Positions 6,285 through 13,738 are shown, numbered from the stretch's first letter. The stretch: 17,692 nt of DNA from ANME-2 cluster archaeon (GCA_023544495.1 JAMJFV010000025.1:1-17692), one strand, 5' to 3'. Notes: a model not told the origin generated them from the letters alone. Made by a program: numbers and translations.

Positions 6285-6685
6285 AGATCCTGCTCACTTC
6301 TATAAACAATTCTCTGAAGCAGACAGTAGAACAGAACCGGGAACTGTATCCCCAGCCGGGTGATGAGGAGGCGTACGTTGGTGCGGTCCAGGCCGTACCC
6401 GGAAGCAGCGTTGTCACGATCACCTGGACCTTCCGGGACGACTACAAGTACTATATCAAAAAAATATATGTTGACCCGGGGCTCAACTGCACTTTTGCCT
6501 GGGAATTTTCTCATGCGCTGGCTTATCTCGAAGGTAAAATTGAAATTGACGGTAATGAACACGAATTCACAAAACCGTTTGTAGCCACTGAAAAATCTAC
6601 ATTAAAACTGGAAATAACAAATACAGGGGCAGCCACTGACCTTGATATTATAATCGACGCCTGGGGAAGGCGCATAAAGGAGTGA
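6263..6685 (+). CDS. Beta-rich structural protein (140 residues)
   Basis: ATG 6263 follows GTGAGGAGCGG (ribosome binding site). A short N-terminal helix (EDVKILLTSINNSLKQTVEQ) precedes a beta-sandwich-like part: SSVVTITWTFRDDYKYYIKK, CTFAWEFSHALAYLEGKIEI, STLKLEITNTGAATDLDIII. A helix followed by a beta domain that ends with 'L.I.NTG....D..I..WGRR' is like trimeric spike-base or receptor-domain proteins. It is four bases upstream of the next gene. No family is recognised. Confidence 0.7.
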   Translation: MAGKEDVKILLTSINNSLKQTVEQNRELYPQPGDEEAYVGAVQAVPGSSVVTITWTFRDDYKYYIKKIYVDPGLNCTFAWEFSHALAYLEGKIEIDGNEHEFTKPFVATEKSTLKLEITNTGAATDLDIIIDAWGRRIKE

Positions 6686-6689
6686 CATT

Positions 6690-7187
6690 ATGGTACGACG
6701 CATGAGACTGATTGAAGCCACTGACCTGGATATCACATCGGTCGGTTCGGTCGGTTCGTTGGGAACGATTACAAACCCGGTAGATGTCGGGGGCAGCGCT
6801 CTCCCGTCTGGTGCGGCGTCAGAAGCTACGCTGGTATCATTGCTCGACTCTGCTCTTAATGCGATACTGAAGAATAACGAAGCCCTTGCAGCAAACGGGA
6901 ACTCCGCAAATCAGAACATATTAGGTGCAAAGCATGTTGATGTGCTGATTTCAGTCGGAACTCCCACCGGCAGCTCTCCCACTATCCAGTTTTATCTTGA
7001 TGTGATGGAGGAAACAAGCAGTGCTGTGATCAGAACCTATAACGGCACTCTGTTGTCGGCAGCAGGAGTGGATTACATTACTGTTGACGGGTTGACCCTG
7101 GGGCAGTACGTCCGGGTCCGGTGGGTGCTGGGGGGCACAACCCCCTCGTTCCCGAACTGTTACGTGAGATTAATAGCAAAGAGATGA
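6690..7187 (+). CDS. Structural protein with Gly/Ser-rich start (165 residues)
   Basis: ATG 6690 follows AAAGGAG of the preceding gene's end. The N-terminus carries a small in-frame repeat (SVGSVGSLGT), encoded by GGTCGGTTC in tandem at about 6739-6757. Residues 40-75 form a helix (ATLVSLLDSALNAILKNNEA), then a beta-rich domain follows (DVLISVGTPTGSSPTIQFYL; VRVRWVLGGTTPSFPNCYVRL). The helix-plus-beta-domain plan is shared with the preceding gene. The two may form a spike or fibre base with the beta-helix protein that follows six bases later. Confidence 0.7.
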   Translation: MVRRMRLIEATDLDITSVGSVGSLGTITNPVDVGGSALPSGAASEATLVSLLDSALNAILKNNEALAANGNSANQNILGAKHVDVLISVGTPTGSSPTIQFYLDVMEETSSAVIRTYNGTLLSAAGVDYITVDGLTLGQYVRVRWVLGGTTPSFPNCYVRLIAKR

Positions 7188-7193
7188 TTTACT

Positions 7194-8669
7194 GTGCCAG
7201 ACTACATCACTGCAAAAAAATATGCTACGCTGGTTGTCGCTGCAAGCGACAGTACCGCAACAGGAAAATCCACTGCAGAATATGTTTGCTCTGGTGTTTC
7301 TGACCAGGTGGATATCAATAATGCCATTAATGCCCTGCCCGCTCAGGGCGGGAAAGTGCTCCTGCTTGAGGGTACATACATTGTGGATGCCGCCATAACC
7401 CTGCTTTCAAATGTCATCCTGGAAGGCCAGGGAATCAGCACTAAAATAAAGATCAAGGATAACCTGAATGCGGCTATAAATGTAATAACTAACAGCGATC
7501 AGGTAAGCGGCAATACAAATATTGAGGTATGCCGGTTATCAGTGGATGGTAACAAAGCAAATAACTCCGCAGGAACGCAGCGGGGAGTGTATTTTGTAAA
7601 AGTAACTTACAGCATAATAACTGAAATAAAAAGCTTTGATTGCCGGTCGATGGCAATCGGATTGTCAGAATCTACAAACAACATTATTTCAAACTGTATT
7701 TGTTTGACCAGTGGTGATGAGGGCATCAGCCTGTATACTTCTTCAAATTACAATACGGTAACTGGCAATATTGCTAACGATGCTGTTAACCAGGGTATCA
7801 TTCTGAATACCTCTTCAAATTACAATACAATTTCTGGAAATGTATGCAAGAACAACCTAAACGACAACATCAGAGTAAATCAAAGCAACGGAAACATAAT
7901 AATTGGAAATGTATGCCAGGGGGGTTCCAGGCATGGAATTCAGAATGTACTGGCAAACTATAATACAATAGCTGGGAATACTGTGCAGGGAGCCGCACGA
8001 TATGGAATTGTCATTGCAAGCTCTTCACATAATACCGTAAATGCGAATATCTGCATCGAAAATTCTCAGGAAATCCATAACACGTACTCGAATATAATAG
8101 TCACTGATAATGCGGTAACCTATAGCACATATAACAACATTCACGGCAACCTCTGCAGACAGGGAGCACTGGCCAACAAACCCCAGTTCGGTCTGGTCGT
8201 CGGTTCAGGTAGTAACTACAATATAGTAAAAGACAACGATCTGTATGATTCCGGTGCAACAGCGAACTTCTCTGACGCTGCAACGGGGACTGGGGGTGCG
8301 GTGATAGCTGCGACCTGGCATAAAGACATTACATTAGTGGATATCGGCACGGCTTTTGTGAACATATATCCGGGAGTCAATGGAGAGGCTCAGCAGGTTA
8401 ATTTTACCGGGTATAACAAATATAACCTCATAGCTCACGTAAATAAAGTCGGCACAGGTACGCAATCCTGGCGGCTGGAAGATGCAGCTAACTCAGCGAA
8501 TTACCTGCAGTTGGATGATGCCGGTGCAGCTGGGGAACATGAGCTTAGTAATCTGAATGTTAACCTCCCATCCTGGGCCGTCGGGACAATAAATTTGATA
8601 CCAAAGGGGAGTTCAACGGTTGCAGGTGATGATCCCGTATTCCGGAGATTTGTTTTGATGTTAAAGTGA
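7194..8669 (+). CDS. Right-handed beta-helix spike protein
   Basis: A 491-residue protein with GTG start (purine-rich GAGATGA just upstream). Residues about 40-80 are the pectate-lyase-superfamily opening (DINNAINALPAQGGKVLLLE, GTYIVDAAITLLSNVILEGQ, then GIST). From about 100 to 345 it has repeating coils of about 24 residues, best seen in SSNYNTVTGN, SSNYNTISGN, LANYNTIAGN and SSHNTVNAN, with asparagine ladders typical of NosD/pectate-lyase beta-helices. The C-terminal 125 residues form a separate beta domain (TLVDIGTAFVNIYPGVNG, SWRLEDAANSANYLQLDDAG). Such proteins act as virus tailspikes that bind or cleave surface glycans, or as secreted surface proteins. No signal peptide is present, which favours a virion spike. 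Catalytic residues cannot be assigned. Confidence 0.85.
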   Translation: MPDYITAKKYATLVVAASDSTATGKSTAEYVCSGVSDQVDINNAINALPAQGGKVLLLEGTYIVDAAITLLSNVILEGQGISTKIKIKDNLNAAINVITNSDQVSGNTNIEVCRLSVDGNKANNSAGTQRGVYFVKVTYSIITEIKSFDCRSMAIGLSESTNNIISNCICLTSGDEGISLYTSSNYNTVTGNIANDAVNQGIILNTSSNYNTISGNVCKNNLNDNIRVNQSNGNIIIGNVCQGGSRHGIQNVLANYNTIAGNTVQGAARYGIVIASSSHNTVNANICIENSQEIHNTYSNIIVTDNAVTYSTYNNIHGNLCRQGALANKPQFGLVVGSGSNYNIVKDNDLYDSGATANFSDAATGTGGAVIAATWHKDITLVDIGTAFVNIYPGVNGEAQQVNFTGYNKYNLIAHVNKVGTGTQSWRLEDAANSANYLQLDDAGAAGEHELSNLNVNLPSWAVGTINLIPKGSSTVAGDDPVFRRFVLMLK

Positions 8670-8730
8670 TGGTCACATAATTTCGGGGTTCCCATACGGA
8701 ATACCATATTATTTAATGTGATTTTTAAAA

Positions 8731-8772
8731 ATATTTATTCTTTTAAGTCAATATTCTGACGGTGAACGGTGA
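8731..8772 (+). promoter_or_regulatory. Promoter and ribosome binding site of the AbrB/integrase cluster
   Basis: ATATTTATT at 8731-8739 is a TATA-like box with a predicted start near 8760. GGTGA occurs at 8761-8765 and 8768-8772, ahead of ATG 8776. This marks a new transcription unit after the structural operon. Confidence 0.45.
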
Positions 8773-8775
8773 AAA

Positions 8776-8979
8776 ATGACAAAAGCAATAAAAGGAACCG
8801 ATGGCAGTATGCGGGTAACAATTCCAAGCGATCTGGTTCCGGCTTATGACATTCAGGAAGGTGATGAAATCATCTTCTGCGTGAACGGTCGGGGTATCCA
8901 GGCTGAACCAGGAGATCTGATACTCAAGATAGATCATCGTGGAGGTAATCGTAATGGGAGATTGGACAATCATAATTGA
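8776..8979 (+). CDS. AbrB/SpoVT-type DNA-binding protein
   Basis: A 67-residue protein with the swapped-hairpin pattern KGTDGSMRVTIPSDLVPAYD followed by EGDEIIFCVNG and DLILKID. It is a predicted dimeric DNA-binding regulator and, as the first gene of the cluster that holds the recombinase, may control integration or lysogeny-type decisions. Its 3' end overlaps the next small gene by 26 bases. The last residues (GGNRNGRLDNHN) are read through the ribosome binding site of that gene and are probably disordered. It is the third AbrB-type gene in the window. Confidence 0.8.
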   Translation: MTKAIKGTDGSMRVTIPSDLVPAYDIQEGDEIIFCVNGRGIQAEPGDLILKIDHRGGNRNGRLDNHN

Positions 8980-9031
8980 AGGAAGAGGGTCTCATCACAC
9001 GGTCCACGATATTATACGTCAGGACGAATGA
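8954..9031 (+). CDS. 25-residue mini-protein with strong ribosome binding site
   Basis: ATG 8954 is preceded by GGAGGT (8941-8946) with seven bases between, one of the best ribosome binding sites in the window. The product, beginning MGDWTIIIEGRGSHHTVHDI, resembles very short phage proteins that have a 'W.v.v.G.G.HHN' core, though I cannot prove homology at this length. Its TGA overlaps the next ATG (ATGA), so it is coupled to the cysteine-rich gene. Confidence 0.5.
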   Translation: MGDWTIIIEGRGSHHTVHDIIRQDE

Positions 9032-9192
9032 TCAACGGTTATTGCTATGATCTCAAAATTCACGGTGAGATGTGCTGCAGTGATCTGTCCTGTAGATTTG
9101 CGCACAGATGCCGGATCCTGCAGGGAGTAGTTCCTGTTCGTACTCCATGTATCAAGTTAGAACTTATACTGGAAACTGGGGGGTCATCATAA
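9028..9192 (+). CDS. Small cysteine-rich protein, possible metal binder
   Basis: A 54-residue frame starting on the ATGA overlap with the preceding mini-gene. Six cysteines (C6, C16, C17, C22, C28, C41) with histidines at 12 and 26 form clusters such as MCCSDLSCRFAHRC, reminiscent of a zinc- or iron-sulfur-binding knuckle. Coupled start and the next gene starting 14 bases later support expression. Function unknown. Confidence 0.5.
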   Translation: MINGYCYDLKIHGEMCCSDLSCRFAHRCRILQGVVPVRTPCIKLELILETGGSS

Positions 9193-9205
9193 CAGGGTAA
9201 ACCAT

Positions 9206-9871
9206 ATGGAACAATACGAAATGCCAGTGGATTTACGAAGTGTGAACCGGGTCCTCCTCGACAGGGGTATGAACATGGATGAGTGCAAAATAATGTGCAC
9301 TTCTTCCCAGATCCCCTTGCGCGAAAAACTCTTCTTCAGGATGATCTACGAGCTCACTTTCAGACCTTTTGAGGTATTGCACCTAAAAATAGAATCCTGG
9401 GACAGGGCAACCGGGGAGATCACTGCCAGAAAGACGAAGGTTAAATATAATCCTCGCACCGGAGCAAAGATCAGTCTTCCCCGCAGCATGAAGCTGACCG
9501 AAAATACAAACTTAATGCTGAGGACATTTATCAGCAACAGGAAGAAGGGTTACATTTTCCCGGGTAAGGAAGGTCGGCCACTTACACTGCGATTTTTTGA
9601 AAAGGAAATTGACAGGTACGCCAAACAAATTGGTATCCAGCAGGATAAGCAGATAACTCCCACTGGCCGGGTCTATCATCTGGTCACCTTAATGGCGTTG
9701 CGGGAAGCGGGGGAGCGACATCACGATCAGGACGGCGGAGATCCAGCGATAAGCGCGAAGGCTGCCGGTCACACAATGCAAATTAAAAATAAATATTACA
9801 AAAAGGGCAGTTTTGAAGAAGCACAGATGAGTTATGAAAAACACCATCCAGCATTTAAGGAAGGATGGTAG
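9206..9871 (+). CDS. Divergent tyrosine recombinase (catalytic domain)
   Basis: A 221-residue protein resembling the C-terminal catalytic domain of tyrosine recombinases. Visible positions are R53 in ELTFRPFEVLHLK (box I), a lysine region ARKTKVK (K76/K78/K80) in the beta-hairpin, H158 in YHLVTLMALREAG (box II), GH at 188-189 and a tyrosine pair Y197/Y198 in IKNKYYKKG. The conserved arginine of the box II H-x-x-R motif is replaced (HLVT), so strand-cleavage chemistry may be weakened or use R166. It is shorter than full integrases (about 300-370) because most of the N-terminal DNA-binding domain is lacking. It could be an integrase, a dif-type resolvase, or a decayed enzyme. The start ATG follows a weak purine stretch. 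Confidence 0.75.
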   Translation: MEQYEMPVDLRSVNRVLLDRGMNMDECKIMCTSSQIPLREKLFFRMIYELTFRPFEVLHLKIESWDRATGEITARKTKVKYNPRTGAKISLPRSMKLTENTNLMLRTFISNRKKGYIFPGKEGRPLTLRFFEKEIDRYAKQIGIQQDKQITPTGRVYHLVTLMALREAGERHHDQDGGDPAISAKAAGHTMQIKNKYYKKGSFEEAQMSYEKHHPAFKEGW

Positions 9872-9872
9872 T

Positions 9873-10043
9873 GTGCGATATCATTGTGGCAGAGACAACC
9901 GGGACCTGACCAGGGACGAAGTTAACCGACACCACTGCAACAGTCGGCAGAAAGGACGTAACCGAGGGAATAAGTGCAGGTACCTGGTAATTTGTCTGTC
10001 AATCATAATTTCTCTAACTCCTACTAATCATTCGATAGAATGA
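9873..10043 (+). CDS. Small zinc-finger-like protein with hydrophobic C-terminus
   Basis: A 56-residue frame starting at GTG 9873, two bases after the recombinase stop, with AAGGAAGGA at 9857-9865 as ribosome binding site. The N-terminal half has the spacing of a small archaeal zinc finger: HCGRDNRDLTRDEVNRHHC, then a basic linker and NKCRYL. A hydrophobic stretch follows (LVICLSIIISL). A longer version from 9837 overlapping the recombinase is possible but has no better signal. Function unknown; perhaps a DNA-binding helper of the recombinase. Confidence 0.45.
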   Translation: MRYHCGRDNRDLTRDEVNRHHCNSRQKGRNRGNKCRYLVICLSIIISLTPTNHSIE

Positions 10044-10332
10044 ACGACTTTTTGTATGGCTGCTGTAAAGGATGTTTTGCCTGCCTTAATTTCATCCAAA
10101 TATGCCGCCTTCATTCATCCCACAAAACTTTATTAACTCTTGGGATATCATAATAAATTCAGATAAATATTTGTTTAAGAAAAAGTGTTATAAAATGAAG
10201 GAGATTGCATAGCAGTTAAGTACTTACCAAGCAAACTCAATTGTCACCAATCATAATCGGGTTTTTGATGGTAAATACTTTTTGGTTTAACTTGTTTTTT
10301 CCTGATATATACAATAAATCGGAGGAGAAAAT
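10044..10332. other. AT-rich intergenic region upstream of the GHKL ATPase gene
   Basis: About 290 bases with no supportable gene. Near its right end are TGATATATAC (about 10303-10312), a possible TATA box, and GGAGGAG (10321-10327), a strong ribosome binding site six bases before ATG 10333. The box is closer to the start than usual if a leader is needed, so the true promoter may be the AT-rich stretch near 10265-10290. The composition change marks entry into the AT-rich cargo segment. Confidence 0.4.
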
Positions 10333-12096
10333 ATGAAATTCACGACGGTTTCTATAGGCGGCAGGCTAATAGAATCTATAACAGCGGGTCTCTATGATGG
10401 AAACCTAAATTGTCTAAGGGAATATATCCAAAATAGCATCGACGAAGAAGCAAAAAACGTGGAAATTTATTTCGAAAATGGAAATAAAGACTTAATCATA
10501 AAAGATGACGGCCATGGAATGAGTCGGGACGAATTGGAAGCAGCATTAAGCATAGGAGTGTCCAATAAAAAAGAAGAGGATGCTGGATGGAGAGGCATAG
10601 GAATTTGGAGTGGGATTTCCTCATGTAAACGGATTGTGATAATAACCAAGAAAAAGAACGATAAAAAATATAGGATAGAAATAGATAATGATAATCTGCG
10701 AAATGAATATTTGAGTAATAAGCCCGTTTTAGATATTTTGACAGGTGTCACAGGGGAGATCGTCGAATTGCCGTTAGGTAAAGACGATTCATTTGAAAAT
10801 GATCATTTCACAGAGGTAAGGCTGGAATCTATTTTACCCCCACAAAAAAATATATTCACCGAAAAAGAAATACAAAAATATCTATGGCGCAACGTACCTG
10901 CGCCATTCGATGAAAAAAAATTCTCGTTTGCTTCCGACATCGATAAATGGCTTGAAGAAAAAAATGTAAGGCCCCAAAAAGTTAACATTGAATTTAACGG
11001 CAATAAGATATTCCGTCCTCCATTAAGCAGCGACATTTTCTTTGACAAGATTACCAAAAAGGAATTTGTTGATATCAATGGTAAATTGATCGCTGTTGGT
11101 TGGTTCCTCACAAGCAATGAAAATAAGGTACTTAAAGAGCCAAATAGCGGAATATATTTTAAGAAAAAAGGATTTACAATTGGGAATGAAAACACTGTAC
11201 GAAACCAGTTTTCCGGTACTTACAATGCATGGCAATATGGAGAAATTCATATTATCTCCAAAGAATTGCGTGAAAATTCTTCGAGAAACAGTTTTGAATT
11301 AAATAACACGATTGTGCTTCCTTTTTTAGAGGATGTTGGAAAGTTCATTGGCCAACTGCAGATGCAAAATCGGTTTCAATCGAGTAATATTGATTCAAAT
11401 ACCATCAAAAAAACACACAAACTATTGGACGTTGGTGACTATAAATCTGCAGAAAAAAATATAACAAAATTTCGCAAGAATTCAACTGTGAATTTTCCAA
11501 TTGACCCCGCTCTACAGGAAATGAAACCATTGATAGAAACTGTATCTAAACAAGAAAAACAAGAAATAGATGATCTAGAAGGAAAAATACAACAAATGAA
11601 ACCAGACATCCAAAATAAGAAAAAAGAGCAATTGGAGGCGCTTATCAATAACCTTCCAACTCAGGTAAAAAACAGTATTAAAAGAGCAACGAAAAAAGGT
11701 CAAAAGTACCCAGAGATGAGTGTAACTGATCCTATAAGAAAAATTCTTCAAGAAAAAACAGAATTAGATGATAATGAAATATTTAATCTTAGCAGGGCTG
11801 CTTATGGTTGGGAGAATATAACGCAAGCAGATAAACCCCCACTGCTGGTTATTGATCCAGTAAAAGATCCTGGAAGAGGTAATACTCATCGCAATCGGAA
11901 TCTTCGTTTTGGAGTAATGGTCTACACGTTACATGATTTATTTGTTAATTTATCCAAGCATGAAACAGGAAAAGAATCACGCAAATGGTATGAAGATGCA
12001 ACAGACGATGAAAATTATGAAATGCTTGGCTATATGTACTCACTGATTGGTTTAATATACAGAATGATAGAAAAATCAGAAAAATATCAGCCTTAG
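10333..12096 (+). CDS. GHKL (Hsp90/MORC-like) ATPase, possible defence protein
   Basis: A 587-residue protein with an N-terminal GHKL ATPase domain (about 1-190). Motifs are intact: E30 and N34 in LREYIQNSIDEEA (N box, with the glutamate as general base), DDGHGM at 58-63 (G1 box), and GWRGIGIWSG at 85-94 (G2 box). The middle part (about 190-340) resembles the transducer (S5-like) domain that follows in Hsp90/MutL/MORC proteins. Residues about 400-445 are predicted coiled coil (KQEKQEIDDLEGKIQQ), and the last 120 residues are a helical domain of unknown type. Proteins of this plan clamp DNA or partners in an ATP-dependent way, and several prokaryotic relatives sit in conflict systems. No nuclease partner is adjacent; a radical SAM gene follows after 88 bases. 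Defence is an inference from the cargo position and AT-rich composition. Confidence 0.85.
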   Translation: MKFTTVSIGGRLIESITAGLYDGNLNCLREYIQNSIDEEAKNVEIYFENGNKDLIIKDDGHGMSRDELEAALSIGVSNKKEEDAGWRGIGIWSGISSCKRIVIITKKKNDKKYRIEIDNDNLRNEYLSNKPVLDILTGVTGEIVELPLGKDDSFENDHFTEVRLESILPPQKNIFTEKEIQKYLWRNVPAPFDEKKFSFASDIDKWLEEKNVRPQKVNIEFNGNKIFRPPLSSDIFFDKITKKEFVDINGKLIAVGWFLTSNENKVLKEPNSGIYFKKKGFTIGNENTVRNQFSGTYNAWQYGEIHIISKELRENSSRNSFELNNTIVLPFLEDVGKFIGQLQMQNRFQSSNIDSNTIKKTHKLLDVGDYKSAEKNITKFRKNSTVNFPIDPALQEMKPLIETVSKQEKQEIDDLEGKIQQMKPDIQNKKKEQLEALINNLPTQVKNSIKRATKKGQKYPEMSVTDPIRKILQEKTELDDNEIFNLSRAAYGWENITQADKPPLLVIDPVKDPGRGNTHRNRNLRFGVMVYTLHDLFVNLSKHETGKESRKWYEDATDDENYEMLGYMYSLIGLIYRMIEKSEKYQP

Positions 12097-12184
12097 ATAA
12101 GGATCTAATAATTTGTACTCTTTAGGATCTCTTTTCGATTGAAAATAGGAATCCTTAAGAAATAAAAGGATTTATATTGGATTC

Positions 12185-13276
12185 ATGAAAATTTTACTCG
12201 TAGAGCCAGATTATTATACGAGATATCCGCCGCTGGGTTTAATGAAACTTGCCTCATATCACAGGTCTCATGGTAATCAGGTAAAATTGGTTAGGGGCAC
12301 AAACAACAATCTGCATTTCAAACCAGATGAAATAGTAATAACGTCTCTTTTTACCTATGCCTGGAAGCCAGTCCATGAGGCAATCGAATATTATCACAGT
12401 TTATTTCCCGAAGCCATGATCAATGTTGGAGGTATTTATGCTTCGATATTGCCTGATAACATTAAATCTTCTTATCCTTTTGTCAATGTCTATGTTGGCT
12501 TACATGACGAAGCAGAACGCTATTCACCGGCTTACGACATTTTAACAGATGTTGAAAAATGGAAAGATTGGGATAGCATAATTGTTTTTACATCTCGAGG
12601 ATGTATACGATCATGTCCATTCTGTATTGTACCCGAAATGGAAGGGGCCATCAGATCTATCCCGTCCGATGTTTGGAATTTCATTTATCCAGGCCACAAA
12701 AAAATAATATTATGGGATAACAACTTTTTAGCGTCACCAGACTGGAAGGAAGCAATAAATAATCTACAAGAAACCGGGTTGAAGATCGATTTTAATCAAG
12801 GTCTCGATGCACGTTTAATAGACGAAGAAAAAGCCAGTATGTTGGCAAACCTCAGGATGCCTATGTTAAGAATGGCGTATGACTTGGTAGGTGAAAAGAA
12901 AGCAGTTATAAATGCTGTGAATTTACTAGAAAAGTACGGAATAAAAAGAAGAAATATTTTGTTCTATACACTATACAATTTCTACGATGATACACAATCA
13001 TTTGGTGACACTCCGTATACCTTTTTAGCAAGAGTAAAAGATATATTGGAACTTGGCTGTGTTTCATATCCAATGCGTTTCGAACCACTTGATTCGTTGA
13101 AAAAGAACCAGTTTGTTTCCCCCCTATGGACTGCCAAGCAATTAGAATCAATTGCAAAAGCAAGAAGGGTTATAGGATATGGGGGTGCTTTTCCACCATA
13201 TGAGGGATTAATTAAAAAATTCAAAAATGCAAAAGATTTCACTGATGCATTCAGCTTATACCCTGAAGTGAAGTGA
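12185..13276 (+). CDS. Radical SAM protein with cobalamin-binding-like N-terminus
   Basis: A 363-residue protein. Residues 1-125 resemble the B12-binding Rossmann-like domain that precedes many radical SAM enzymes (MKILLVEPDYYTRYPPLGLM at the start; AMINVGGIYASILPD near 78-92), but the cobalamin DxHxxG motif is not visible, so cobalamin binding is doubtful. The radical SAM cluster motif is C140-x3-C144-x2-C147 in TSRGCIRSCPFC, which holds a [4Fe-4S] cluster that cleaves S-adenosylmethionine. A TIM-barrel part follows (IILWDNNFLAS, DFNQGLDARLIDEEKAS). Substrate is unknown. It follows the GHKL gene on the same strand and shares its AT-rich composition, so both may be one cargo unit. There is no clear ribosome binding site. 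The frame continues open after the TGA stop (see next entry). Confidence 0.85.
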   Translation: MKILLVEPDYYTRYPPLGLMKLASYHRSHGNQVKLVRGTNNNLHFKPDEIVITSLFTYAWKPVHEAIEYYHSLFPEAMINVGGIYASILPDNIKSSYPFVNVYVGLHDEAERYSPAYDILTDVEKWKDWDSIIVFTSRGCIRSCPFCIVPEMEGAIRSIPSDVWNFIYPGHKKIILWDNNFLASPDWKEAINNLQETGLKIDFNQGLDARLIDEEKASMLANLRMPMLRMAYDLVGEKKAVINAVNLLEKYGIKRRNILFYTLYNFYDDTQSFGDTPYTFLARVKDILELGCVSYPMRFEPLDSLKKNQFVSPLWTAKQLESIAKARRVIGYGGAFPPYEGLIKKFKNAKDFTDAFSLYPEVK

Positions 13277-13441
13277 TACTTTTATTCGTCCAGGGTCCTA
13301 CCGGACAAATCTGCCAGGGGCTATAGAACTGATATCAGCGAATATTATGAGTTCAGGCCACAGAAATTCAACCGAAAAAGATATCTCAAAACCCCGGATA
13401 TCTATAAATTCGCCATAGATGCACAAAAGTTATATATTTAA
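13277..13441 (+). pseudogene. In-frame 54-codon open extension after the radical SAM stop codon
   Basis: After the TGA at 13274-13276 the same frame runs on for 54 sense codons to TAA 13439-13441, with protein-like composition (RGYRTDISEYYEFRPQKF, then DIYKFAIDAQK). There is no ATG and no ribosome binding site, so it is not an independent gene. It may be the original C-terminus cut off by a nonsense mutation, a readthrough extension, or a decayed neighbour. Chance openness over 54 codons at this composition is possible (of order 5-10 percent by a simple stop-frequency estimate). Confidence 0.35.
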
Positions 13442-13459
13442 TATACCATATTACCACTT
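13430..13459 (+). promoter_or_regulatory. TATA box for a leaderless transcript
   Basis: TTATATATTTAA at 13430-13441 is a near-ideal archaeal TATA element, centred about 26 bases before ATG 13460. There is no ribosome binding site between them. This predicts transcription starting at or within a base or two of the start codon. Confidence 0.65.
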
Positions 13460-13738
13460 ATGGCTTTAAACCAAGAGGAAATTGCTACAATAGTAAAATT
13501 ACGAGGGTTAGGCTATACCCAGCAAGAAATTGCTGATTATCTGGGAATATCCAAGAGGACAGTTCAAAACCACTTAGGCCAAATTAGAGAACGAGCACGA
13601 CCTAGGGGGGGTGCGGATGGAGAGGAACAGGGAATTGATCTAGATGACCTATTCTGGGGAATTGTACTGGGTGCTGGTGCTTTAGCATTGCTGGGGTCTC
13701 TTCTTGGGAATCAAGACCGAGGAGGCAGAAATAGATGA
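13460..13738 (+). CDS. Helix-turn-helix protein with C-terminal membrane anchor
   Basis: A 92-residue protein. Residues 4-46 are a helix-turn-helix of the sigma-70-region-4/LuxR/resolvase kind (EEIATIVKLRGLGYTQQEIA followed by DYLGISKRTVQNHLGQIR). After a Gly/Asp/Glu-rich linker (GGADGEEQGIDLDD), residues about 64-83 are hydrophobic (LFWGIVLGAGALALLGSLLG) and form a likely single membrane helix with a short polar tail. A DNA-binding domain tethered to the membrane by its C-terminus is an uncommon arrangement; it could couple transcription or element position to the membrane. Expression appears leaderless. Its stop overlaps the start of a 25-residue frame (ATGA at 13735). Confidence 0.75.
   Translation: MALNQEEIATIVKLRGLGYTQQEIADYLGISKRTVQNHLGQIRERARPRGGADGEEQGIDLDDLFWGIVLGAGALALLGSLLGNQDRGGRNR

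Noticed and set aside
13274..13276. TGA as selenocysteine in the radical SAM gene
   Set aside because: No selenocysteine insertion hairpin is evident, and the position is not a catalytic cysteine site. Nonsense mutation or chance is simpler.
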